64,000 nucleotides of DNA, taken from the NCBI GenBank assembly GCA_014529385.2, contig CM043944.1:170709740-170773739 (forward strand). The letters run 5' to 3'. Positions 55,198-64,000 of the stretch are shown here, piece after piece; the first letter of the stretch is position 1; every line of letters starts with the position of its first letter. The stretch is from Adiantum capillus-veneris. Lineage: Eukaryota; Streptophyta; Polypodiopsida; Polypodiales; Pteridaceae. The translations under genes were made by a program, and so were the position numbers. The notes under the pieces were generated by a model, which was given only the letters and a program-made list of their open reading frames with translations, was not told the DNA's origin and did no database searches.

Positions 55198-56220
55198 GGG
55201 AAGCCCCAGCTTGAAAAGGCAGCAAGGACACTTGTCAAGTTCCTCCTCATGTTGCCCTCATGGTGTGCCTGAAACCTATTGGTTGGCCACCCAAGGGGTC
55301 CAATGATAATAAAGGATATTTAATTAATTGATTTTGCATTTATCAAGTCCTCTCTCTCAAAGGGGAAAGGGGGACACTTGTCCCAAGGCTATCCCTGTTG
55401 CTTGTAATGGCTCCTGCTTGTGATTGGCTAGGCCTAGAGGGGTCCAATGAGCTTCAAGCATGAGCTACAAGGGGGGGTCGACCCAAGCAAGCTAGGGGGG
55501 TGCTTAGGGGGTATACTCACCCACACACACTCACAAACACTCTCATTGTGTACTATGAAAAGTGCAAGAGCTAATTCTCTTTCTCCAAGCAAGTAGAGGT
55601 TGAGAGCCTACACCAACACTCTTGGCTATGGAGTGCAAATCCATCCAAGAGCCATGCTTCAATGCTTGAGCTTGCCATCTATTTCTTCTTCATTACTATG
55701 CTATTATGTATGCTAGCACAAGAGTTATGATAAGTGAGGAACTAGCTCTTTCTCATATGAAATGTTTCTTCTTCCTCTTCCCTACCCTCATTCCCTGCTA
55801 GCTCTCTCCACCTTCGAAGGTGTTTGAGGTCTTGGGATTGAGGCTTGGTATAGTTAAAGCTTTTTTCAAGTTTAGGTTATGCTATGATGGTGATGCATGA
55901 AGCTTTCCATCTTCATTGCTTCACCTAGGTCACAAGGAACACAAAGAATGTATTGTAACAAGTCTCTCTTTATGGGAGAAATCATAATACAAATGCCTAT
56001 TGGAGGGGGGACCGGCTCCACATAAATCCGGTCCTCAACTGTTGTCATGTTCTCTAAATTCTCTCTCTTGCAAAAGTATTGTCTATGCCAAGTTAACTAA
56101 TTGCTATGATTATGTTGCTATCTTCAATTATGTCAACCCGCTATGCTCACAAAATCATTTCTTGAAAGTACTCTCATTAAATTCCGCTACTCTCAAATTG
56201 AATAGGCAAATTCCATTACA
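54544..56220 (+). repeat. Element B 3' LTR
   Basis: 1677 bp, partner of 48450-50125. It has one fewer GAGGTGCTTG unit (54845-54960), a (CA)n tract at 55120-55196 and a 22-bp insertion near 55570 relative to the 5' copy. Confidence 0.94.
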
Positions 56221-57261
56221 TCAGCATAGCGAGAACTCACCTAACATATAATTGTCAACTGAGGACGGAGCTCGACCCACAGGCGCGTGGAAGCAAGCAA
56301 AGGGTGTCAACCTCTACTGGACCGACTAATGACTACTTCCTACAGAGATATAAAATCTACATGCCATCGGTTCTGTGAATGTGAGAGTCTCCTATGATGC
56401 TACCGCAAGCCAAAAGCCCATTACACGTTCTCGAAACGCTACGAAACTTGAGGGATATCCTATCAACACCAATAGGCCACTCTCCCTAAGGTCCGTGAAC
56501 AAAAAACCCTACCCAATACCCTCCGTGCAGAAAACGCGTAGGATGTCTGGCTAGTTTTTGGAGGTCGACGTTTCCAAAAAAATAAAGTGCCTAATGTGTA
56601 GCTCTACTGCTCTGATCGTGTGGATATGCTGAAATGAAAAAACGGACAACAATTACTCACCGAAACTCCAAAAGTAGCTCGCGGGTGAATCTGCCAAAAC
56701 ACAGACGAACGCGCGTGATGTAAGCATCAACGCGTAGCTCTCCTCGTGGGCAACACATTGTTGCTCTCCATTTGCGATTCCGACCACCGTAGCTCCTGTA
56801 GCACACACACACACACACTCTCACTCTCTCGCAGTCTCCCAACGACACAGAAGATCAGTTTATTAGAAGTCTCCTTACAAAGCTTTAGGTTTTGGTTTAT
56901 ATACTAAACCTTAGAAAACCTAATGTCTGGCCAAAATGACCTGATTTGTGCCTATGCTTCTATAGAGCTTAATTACAACACTGTGAGCTGGCTTTGCTCA
57001 TCCAACAAGCATCTGTGGCCAAAATACAATTGCCGACTTAAAATATGAAGTTCTCGTAAACATTACAAAAGTGGCCGTAATGGCTCAAAATAATAATCAC
57101 GGGATATTCGATGATGTCCATGAGCTTGTATCTTCACATTATGGCATCTATCTTCGTCTTCATCACTTCATCAGCATCTTTATTTGGAATCTTTAGAGAA
57201 TCTTTGAGGAATCTTTATGGATCCTTTGTTGAAGCGTTGTTGAAAGGTTGACCTTTCAACA
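56221..57261 (-). repeat. Element C 5' LTR, main part
   Basis: Matches the left LTR of C from 41709 onward and completes the 32 bp at 48418-48449. It contains the half-palindrome CGCGTAGGATGTCT at about 56536. Confidence 0.9.
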
Positions 57262-58620
57262 GACACTAGGGAAGATAGTAGTACTATATGGATAGCTTTT
57301 CTAAGATCTCCTAGAGAGGACCTATTGGTTCAAGATTCTACAAAAATCCTTCTATTCTTATCAAAATCTTTTAACATGGTAGTGAAAGGTTCCTCTCACG
57401 AAACAAAAAAAGGGTGATTTCCATCTCTGCACATGGTTTCTTGCTCATGTCCTCTCAAAACAAGTTGACTCTGTAAGTAAACAACAGATTATGTGAGCAC
57501 AAAGTTATAAAGTACAAAATGATATCATTCGAATAATTTAATGACAACTATACAAGAATAAATTATAAGAAAAATCTGTAACAACTCTCCATAGATAACA
57601 CAACTTACTTGCATTGTGAGACTCAATCACATGCTACACAACTATAGATGGCGTACCAAAGCCATCAAAAAAATAGCACCACCCAGTGTTATGAGCTGTG
57701 AAGCTTAAACATTGAAAGCCATAAAGAGGTTAATTCTCTCCAGCATGATAAACTTAAAGATGGAGATGATGTTAAGCGCTGAATGTAAGCTACAAGGGTA
57801 GCTTTCTCACCATTCTATCTTTATGTTGGAGATGGACCCTTGAAATGCCCACACACTATTCACACCTCCTGTTGTTGTTGTATGCAAGTCATGTGAGCTT
57901 ATGATTTTTCCACCTTCGGGAGTAGAGGTTTCCATGTACTGCGAGTGAATGAGAGTAGAAGGAGTAGAATCTTGTTTCATGCTGTAATGGAGGTGAGAGA
58001 AGAGAGAGGAGTTAGCTTGGTGTGAAACTATGTGGTGGGCAAGGGGAAGACATAGAGGAGAAGCTTACTTGGTGCTACAATGGAGATGGGAGAAGCTAGT
58101 AGAGAGATAATGCTAGACTATAGGGGGTGCTGGTTGTTGTAGCCATGGAGAGCTTGGAAAAAGGTTTGTAGAGAGAGAAAATACTTTTTAGCTATAGAGT
58201 AGGTTCAGAAAGACTTTGGAGGGTGGAAAATGATGTTTTGAATTTTTTTGGAAATTTTTAGTGCACGTTGTTTACTTTTGGAGGTCACAAATACTTTTTT
58301 GACCATTAAATAGGTTAGGGGACCTTTTAAAGAGGGAAAACTTGAAATTTGATTTTTTTTTGAAAATTTGAGATTTTTAGTGTGTTTTTAAATCCGGGCT
58401 AAAACGTGGGGGAAAAGAGGTCCAAGAGGTCCCCCCCCCCTCATCCCTTTCCCCTAGCCACCTCCCTTACCTTCTCACTAGGTAAGAGGCCATTAAGTGG
58501 TGTAAGGCTACCTTGTTCCCCTACTTTTTTGAGGGTATAGAGTGTGTCCACCATCCTCTTTCTATTGGTTGGCCTCTAATTAACCTTAATCCCAAAGGGC
58601 CCTAGAGGGTTCATATTTTT
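57262..58620. other. no gene recognised; T-rich and C-run sequence
   Basis: Right flank of element C. The block 58250-58600 shares, in inverted orientation, short phrases with 37728-38090 (GGGATTAAGG(C/T)TAAT, an AGAGGTC block, an A/T-rich stretch and a C/G run). The two could be ends of one larger inverted-repeat element, but identity is low. Confidence 0.3.
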
Positions 58621-58624
58621 CCTA

Positions 58625-59430
58625 ATGTGTTATTTTGGTGTTGGTATCCCGTCTCTAAATACATATGTGTTGCAAGAAGTGAATGATCAGTCATACATTC
58701 CTACCACAAACCTTATTGAATTAAAGCACACGAGTTGTCCTGTTGGCAAAGGAAACAAAGAAATGTTGAACTTGCACGATGCATGTGTGTATGATCTGTC
58801 AAACACTCTGCTTCAAAGTGTGAAGATGCTTGCTTTTGTTGAGAGTAGATACCATGTGATTGGACCTTCTGTAGAAAAACTTGCTAGTTCGGGCACAACA
58901 AGGCTAAGTGTCACGACCAACCGCTATTGCAAGAGAGATTGAGGATGAGCTCGGAGGTACACCATTCTATCAACAACCAATGGTGGAGGGGGATAATATT
59001 ACAGTAGCCAAAAAGTAGAAACAGGATGGGAAAGTAATTTGTAAGGAGGAGATTGATTTGCATCGACCTGAATACCTCACACCATTAGGAAAAGTATGAA
59101 CCCCAAAAATGCCTTGTAAGAGCAACCAATCAAATTTCATTCAACAATAGGACATAAAAGAGGGGGCATGGATATCCCATATCTATGAACCTCAAAACTA
59201 TATCATGTAACATAGCAATGGAAAGAGCTCGACAATGCAATCCAAACGCACTAAAATGCTTAAGTTATGGCCATTCAAAAAATTGAAACAAAAATTTGTG
59301 AGACCGTGGACACACAACCATTCTCATTGGTGTAGAGAGTATATTCCAAAAGCAACTTTGAGCCTAAAGGGCCCTTTTGGGATTCATAATTTCCCTAGTG
59401 CAAAACATCTCGTGGAATTGTAGAGGCCTC
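58625..59430 (+). pseudogene. decayed coding sequence with zinc-knuckle-like motif
   Basis: Frame-broken reading with a Cys/His cluster CRKTCxFGHNKAKC (about 58868-58909, one internal stop). It recalls the CxxC-GHNKxxC knuckle of Mutator-like transposases. An AIAREIEDELGGTPFYQQPM segment follows in another frame, and a Lys-rich stretch at 59235-59423. Too many stops for a product. Confidence 0.3.
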
Positions 59431-59616
59431 CAAGAAACTAGTAGAGTGGACATTCAGTAGGAAATGAACACAAAGGTGGGCTGATGGTTGAGGAGACAGA
59501 CATTCATAAGACAATGTGGGCCATCCGTCGTATACCAACAAAGGAAAGTAGGGTTCAATGTCAAGGGTTGTTAGGATCTAGAGTCGGTGAATGTAAGAAT
59601 AATATAAAGAACGCAG

Positions 59617-60191
59617 GTGCAGATGCTGTTGCGCCATCATTTTGGGGTATTCAAACCTAGGAAGGAGGGACTGATATTGCTCATGGTAGCGGTTCAAAGG
59701 CACACTTCATGGGGTTCTACAATGATAGTGTGGATCACACATGGCAGATCTATAACACAATCACTCAATGCCCTGCAAGAGTCCCTAGTACATGGCCAGT
59801 GGAAAAGAGAACAAACATGACTGCTTCAGAGTTGCAAGAATTGGAGACATTAGGTTTCACAGTAAAGAAGATTGCAATAAAGGAAACCAAAAATGTGCGT
59901 TGTTGGCCAGAAGTATCAATTCAAGTCTCCAAGAGAATAGAATTGATTGTAACCATGGAAGCTCCGATTGAGTAGCACATTATCGTGAAGACAAACATGC
60001 ATGAGGAATTCATGGTGGAAACATCTTCTTCACAAGTCCGTGGTGAGAAGTATGAAGTTCATATTGCAAGTAGCCGGATGTGTACATGTGGGGGATTCTC
60101 AAAGAGAGTGGAACAAATAAAACCATCTATGGCCTGCAAACATATTTATTTGGATATTCCTTTTCTACTTTGTCTTAGATTTAAACCATAA
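59617..60191 (+). pseudogene. SWIM-type zinc-finger fragment
   Basis: Reading through one stop near 59973, the plus strand gives TASELQELETLGFTVKKIAI (59820-59880) and then YEVHIASSRMCTCGGFSKRV...SMACKHIYLD (60049-60160). The CTC...ACKH arrangement is the CxCx(n)CxH signature of SWIM zinc fingers, found in plant MULE transposases and FAR1/FHY3-type proteins derived from them. No transposase core is joined to it here. Confidence 0.5.
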
Positions 60192-60739
60192 TATGTTTAT
60201 CCATCAGAGTAGGCTGACAAATGAGGATCTTCTTTGTGTGTTCAACTGTCATCGTAACTGTTGTCGTACGTCATTAAAAAGGAGTATATTTGAGTTGTAT
60301 CATTTAAATGTATTGGTCCGTCATGTAGTTGTATCTTGAAAACTATGGATGGTCTTTTAATATTGTATTTCTTTTTTGAGAAATTCAGTATATGATGATG
60401 GTGGCTTGTGTCTTCTTGTTTTTCTGCTACGTCCAAAGCATTGTTTTTGAAAATGTACATATTAGTTTGAAGGTTCTATTGGAAATTGAAATAACAAGAA
60501 AAGATCCCTCTGAAAAGCTCTCTCTAACCAAGATGTGGAAAGATTTTTCCCAAATAACACCCCTTTAGTGCAAGGCTTGGAAAAAGATCCCTCCAAAGCT
60601 TGCTCAATTCCCAACCCCCATGGACCGAGTTGGCTTCTTGGGAAAAACTATGTATGACATTGAGGACCTCCGATATATGGTAGCATGCTGGCTTTTCATG
60701 ACCATCCGACAACGTTCTCTTTTTCCAATCTAATCATAG

Positions 60740-60990
60740 AGTAGGTAGAGTGAATCCAAGATAGATCACTTCTATGCTAGTGATTACATATGTGACTTGG
60801 GTAGTTGAATATGCATTTTGGCAGGGACTAATTTGTCTAATCATGCGCTAGTGATTCTTACTCTGGCCGATAAGCAGAGGAGTGGCAATATTATGTTACA
60901 CATCCCTGAGAGGATTTTTCTAGATATAGAGCTTAGAGAGCAGGTAGTGAGGCGGTCCGGGGTGGGCAACAAGAAGAGCAACCTCTAGAC
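60740..60990 (+). mobile_element. LINE endonuclease fragment
   Basis: Reads, in shifting frames, SLFYASDYICDLG-like sequence and then TNLSNHALVILTLADKQRSG and ERIFLDIELREQVVRR. The NLSNHALVIL segment fits the LSDHxPV motif that closes the APE-type endonuclease of plant LINEs (Asp replaced by Asn). It is short, and cut on the right at about 60990. Confidence 0.4.
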
Positions 60991-61206
60991 ACCCTTCAAG
61001 GCTCCCGTGCTGCTCAATGGGGCTGGGGCACAACACAACACAAACCAAAACAACAAACCCACAGCCAAATCCCAACTACACAAGGGGCACCACCTAGTTT
61101 AAGAGCGAACTAGGACGCAAAAGAGGAGAATCGTTAGAGCAACCCACAAACAAGCAAGGAATTTACACTAACCCTAACACCAATGGAACACTCTCACACA
61201 CTAAAA

Positions 61207-61208
<2 letters not shown>

Positions 61209-61279
<71 letters not shown>
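61209..61279. repeat. (GA)n microsatellite
   Basis: About 35 uninterrupted GA units. Confidence 0.95.
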
Positions 61280-61280
<1 letters not shown>

Positions 61281-63640
61281 GTATCGTTAATGATCAAGCA
61301 AACATAAATATATATATGTAAGAAAGAGAGAGAAGGGGGAAGGGGATGCTTGTTGCACTAATGCCTTCTTACAAATCTGTCATGACCAATCAAAGTGAGA
61401 TTAGTATTTGTTCAACATAGCCTGAGTAAATTACACCACAACACATCACAAGAAAAAATCCACCCCAATCACTGTCTTAAGGCCAGGGGAGTCCTCTCCA
61501 CCCTGTCGCCCTCTTACAGCATGTGGGATTTATGGCTAAATTGATAACAATACCCGGAGACAAGCTATCAAGAACTTAAATAAAACACCAAGACACTTAC
61601 ACATCATTATTGTTCATGACCACGTTGGAAGGGAGACAAGGTATCCATGCTTAGTCCAAATTCACCCTCCTTGATTCAGTAAATGTTGGGCTTACTCTAG
61701 TAGGAGAAATGATAGATTTCCTACTCTCAATTGAGTGATCACTCTCTCTCTTACAATGGCATAAAGTTCCCTTGCTAATCCCCTATTACAACACATGCAC
61801 ATGCATAAGACAATGAGCCTCCACTCAAGAGCTCCTTCTAGAGAGGTTGAGCTTGGCTTCTCAAGCTATAGCATAGTGCTCTTGCTTATGGCTCCCCCTT
61901 TTTGTGCTAGCTACACCCTCCTTTTATAGCAATTTTGAAGGCTAGGGTTACTCCTCTAACCATGGTTGGGTTAGATTTTCAGCAATTTATCTAATTTCTT
62001 TTACTTGGAATTATCAAGAAGTTGGTGGGGAAAGAGAGAGGAGAGAAATGGAGGTGATAGGACTTTTCATAGTGGGTTAGTGTTAGTAGAGTTAGTATTA
62101 ATTTACAAATGGAATTGGATATTTACAATGGGAGTATCCATGTAGGATACAAATAAGGAAGAAAAACTCTTAAGAGGTAAGAAAAGGTGGATTTCTTACA
62201 AGGTTGATGCTCCAAGTGTCTTGAGTAGGGCCAATTTTGACGCTTGTTGACGGTCCACTAGCTTTGACGGTACATTTTTTCTCCACTCTTGACCTTCCTT
62301 GAGAGACAAGGTAATTGAAGCTGAGTAATCAACCACCATGATGCTGTCTTTTAAGAGAAGAGGCTGAATTTTGTGGTTTTTTTGATAGATATGGGTAAAT
62401 TGGAGGAGGAAAAATGAGACTACGTGGTCAATTTTGGAATGGAATTGTGTGTGGGAGGTATGAGTTCACCATGGTTTCTCTTATTCTTCAAGGTTGAGGA
62501 GAAGGTGAGTAGGGTGCAGAGAGGAGTGGTGAGAGAGGTGGGGATGATGAGTGGAGAAGTGTGTGTGAAAGAGGAAAATGATAAAGTGGAAGAGAGAGTG
62601 TGGCTGCATAGCATGGGAAAACTGGGGTCCACTAATAAAATCATAGCTCACAGCTCGTAGCTCAAACAAATATGAAAAAATTTGAGGCAAAAGCTCAGCC
62701 CACGAGCAACTTTTGTTTGTATCACCTTTTCAAATTCGGAGAGCAAGTGAACTTTAAAAATTCAGAAAAACCGACCGTTTTTTTCCACTGCACAAGGTCC
62801 TTGTGGGGTCCTTCTTTGGATGATTCTTTTGAATACCTCCAAGAGTGAGCCCTCCATAGTGCATGTATGCATGCCACCTACCCTTGACCTTATTTGGTAG
62901 GTCTATAATTGAAGATATTGTTGAGATTATGATATAAGTTAATAGTACAACTAAGAAAATCAAATATTGAGGGGTCTAAAAAATATGTACATGTCAAATA
63001 TAAATAATATAAGTGGAAAAAAATATAAAGGGGTCAAAAGAAATCTCTCTCATTATGAGGCTACCATAAAAAGATAAATATTTTTGGTGTTCTAATTTTT
63101 TAGAAAAAAAAACAAAATAGATGTAGGAAGGGAAAAATCACAATAGTGAAAAAATATACACATAAATAAAACTAGTTTTTTTGGATTTTTGTTGGGGTGG
63201 AGTTACACCAAATATAAGAGAAGCTTACATGAAAATATTTCTATATGGAATAAAGAGTATGAAAAATGGTAAGAAAAAATTGTGGTAATGGTGAGGCAAT
63301 GTACAGAGCATAAATAGCACACACCTAGGTAGAAATATTTAAATAAATACCAAAATAATTATGAAAAAATCTTTTATTTAGGCCCTATATACAAAGAAAT
63401 ATTTACATACGCATGGGCCATAGTATACTTATATTTTTTATTTTATTTTATTTTTTTGGCTCAACTAGCCCAATGACTAGCTAATTGAGGGTTTTTTAAG
63501 AAGATATGGGAAAAGTCCCGTGACTCACGCACGCCTATGTACAGTGAAATGGTAGGGATAGCCACAGTGTTTGGGTGATTTTGGTAGGGTGAGGTAACTC
63601 ACTGTGGCAATTACAAAGAGCCGAAAAAACGGCTATCATT
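61280..63640. other. no gene recognised; probably includes the 3' LTR of the right-edge gypsy element
   Basis: AT-rich sequence with scattered short ORFs (62424-62660, 62420-62644 on opposite strands) lacking motifs. If the element at 63667 is intact at its 3' end, the LTR would end at about 63638 (GGCTATCA) and extend left. Its left edge could not be found. Confidence 0.3.
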
Positions 63641-63655
63641 AGCCCTCCCCCAGGA
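63641..63655 (-). other. putative polypurine tract of the right-edge gypsy element
   Basis: The minus strand reads CTGGGGGAGGGCT immediately after the end of the integrase ORF and before a candidate LTR start TGATAGCC. Confidence 0.45.
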
Positions 63656-63666
63656 TGATGGTATAT

Positions 63667-64000
63667 TCATGTACCATCATAGAGCATCTTTTCCAAAGAG
63701 AGTGCTTCAGAGTCCTTGACGAGATCTTCATTGTTTGGCCCCTCAGAATTTTGGCTAGAGTTACACTCATGCTTCATGTAACAATACTTACATGAGACAG
63801 CGGCCTTTGGACAGATCTTTGGTAGATCCTTTGGTAGAAGGCGACTCAAATAGGGCTTCAAGCAATACCCGTTTACCTTCCTGGAGTGCTCTTTACCATT
63901 CAAGTCCATAAGCTGATAGTAACTAGAATTGAAAGCCTTCTTGACTATGTATGGCCCTTGCCATCTAGTTTCAAACTTGGCATCAAAACGATTGTCAAGT
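63667..64000 (-). mobile_element. gypsy integrase C-terminus, element continues beyond the window
   Basis: The minus-strand frame is open from the right edge: FDAKFETRWQGPYIVKKAF, then YYQLMDLNGKEHSRKVNGYC and LKPYLSRLL. The RWxGPYxVxK...DLxG...KVNGxxLKPY pattern is the standard end of Tat/Athila-like gypsy integrases. A Cys-rich tail (SCKYCYMKHEC) precedes the TGA-type stop at 63667. No window-internal partner LTR is visible. Confidence 0.72.

Larger units (their letters stand above)
48450..56220 (+). mobile_element. Element B: young Ty3/gypsy chromovirus-like deletion derivative
   Basis: LTRs of 1676 and 1677 bp (48450-50125, 54544-56220) are almost identical. Target duplication TCAGC is at 48445-48449 and 56221-56225. 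Primer site TGGTATCAGAGC is at 50127-50138; a purine tract (AAGAGAGAGG) lies just before 54544. Gag is joined to the middle of RT, so zinc knuckle, protease and the first RT motifs are missing. Two in-frame stops interrupt pol. It sits inside the 5' LTR of element C. Confidence 0.94.
41657..57261 (-). mobile_element. Element C: LTR retroelement without visible RT (LARD-like), host of element B
   Basis: LTRs are about 1.07-1.09 kb: left 41657(+/-10)-42749; right 48418-48449 joined to 56226-57261. The right copy is split by element B. The LTR starts TGTTGG and ends TTTCAACA. A minus-strand purine tract (42761-42750, GGGGGGGAG) precedes the 3' LTR. The minus-strand primer site starts TGGCGCCGCTGCCGGGGA (48416 downwards), a type seen in several plant gypsy lineages. 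Internal sequence (42750-48417) holds a degenerate protease-like ORF and repeated WLPK modules, but no RT, RNase H or integrase. The 2.3-kb leader carries the palindrome array. The first bases of the left LTR do not align with the right copy, so the left edge and the TSD (perhaps GACAA/GACAC) are uncertain. Confidence 0.82.

Noticed and set aside
62420-62690. Opposed short ORFs
   Set aside because: Overlap on opposite strands, skewed composition, no motif.

Overview
This is plant nuclear DNA, most likely from a fern (a moss, liverwort or lycophyte is the alternative). The main clue is a broken squalene-hopene cyclase with the SHC-type DxDDTA motif, a cyclase class found in ferns and some bryophytes besides bacteria. 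The window is also packed with plant-type Ty1/copia, Ty3/gypsy, LINE and SINE sequence and has long GA and CA microsatellites. There are no operons, rRNA genes, tRNA genes or CRISPR arrays. Gene space is very sparse: one largely intact non-transposon gene (29.6-32.6 kb) and a few gene fossils.

Layout. 1-1.4 kb: 3' ends of two LINEs. 1.7-2.9 kb: decayed coding sequence I cannot name. 3.5-5.2 kb: SHC pseudogene on the minus strand. 5,337-25,814: a three-level nest of LTR retrotransposons. Outer gypsy element A carries a copia element (15,488-25,776) inside its 5' LTR, and the copia carries gypsy element D (18,345-24,836). All three have a 5-bp target duplication that I could match by eye (GTCAG, CTAAC, CCACA). 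26-28 kb: an unidentified host-gene fragment, a partial duplicate of it, and a tRNA-derived SINE. 29,640-32,589: a two-exon minus-strand gene with a P-loop NTPase followed by a nuclease-like C-terminus, an architecture like that of Crinkler/CR-type proteins. An in-frame TGA divides its two halves. 32.6-41.6 kb: microsatellites, a cluster of GTCGCTA heptamers, transposase-like fossils and a tandem fold-back repeat. 41.66-57.26 kb: element C, an LTR element without a visible reverse transcriptase, with gypsy element B (48,450-56,220, TSD TCAGC) inserted in its 5' LTR. 58.6-61 kb: zinc-knuckle, SWIM and LINE remnants. 63.66-64 kb: the integrase tail of another gypsy element that runs off the right edge.

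How the parts relate. The retrotransposons explain roughly two thirds of the window. Elements A, B and the copia have each lost an internal block covering the protease and/or the start of RT, so they look like deletion derivatives dependent on other copies. D is complete in layout but frameshifted. The most unusual signals are: six perfect copies of a 24-bp palindrome spread through the untranslated leader of element C; the CR-like NTPase/nuclease gene with its in-frame stop; the tandem fold-back unit near 40 kb; and an extra ORF between pol and the 3' LTR of element A.
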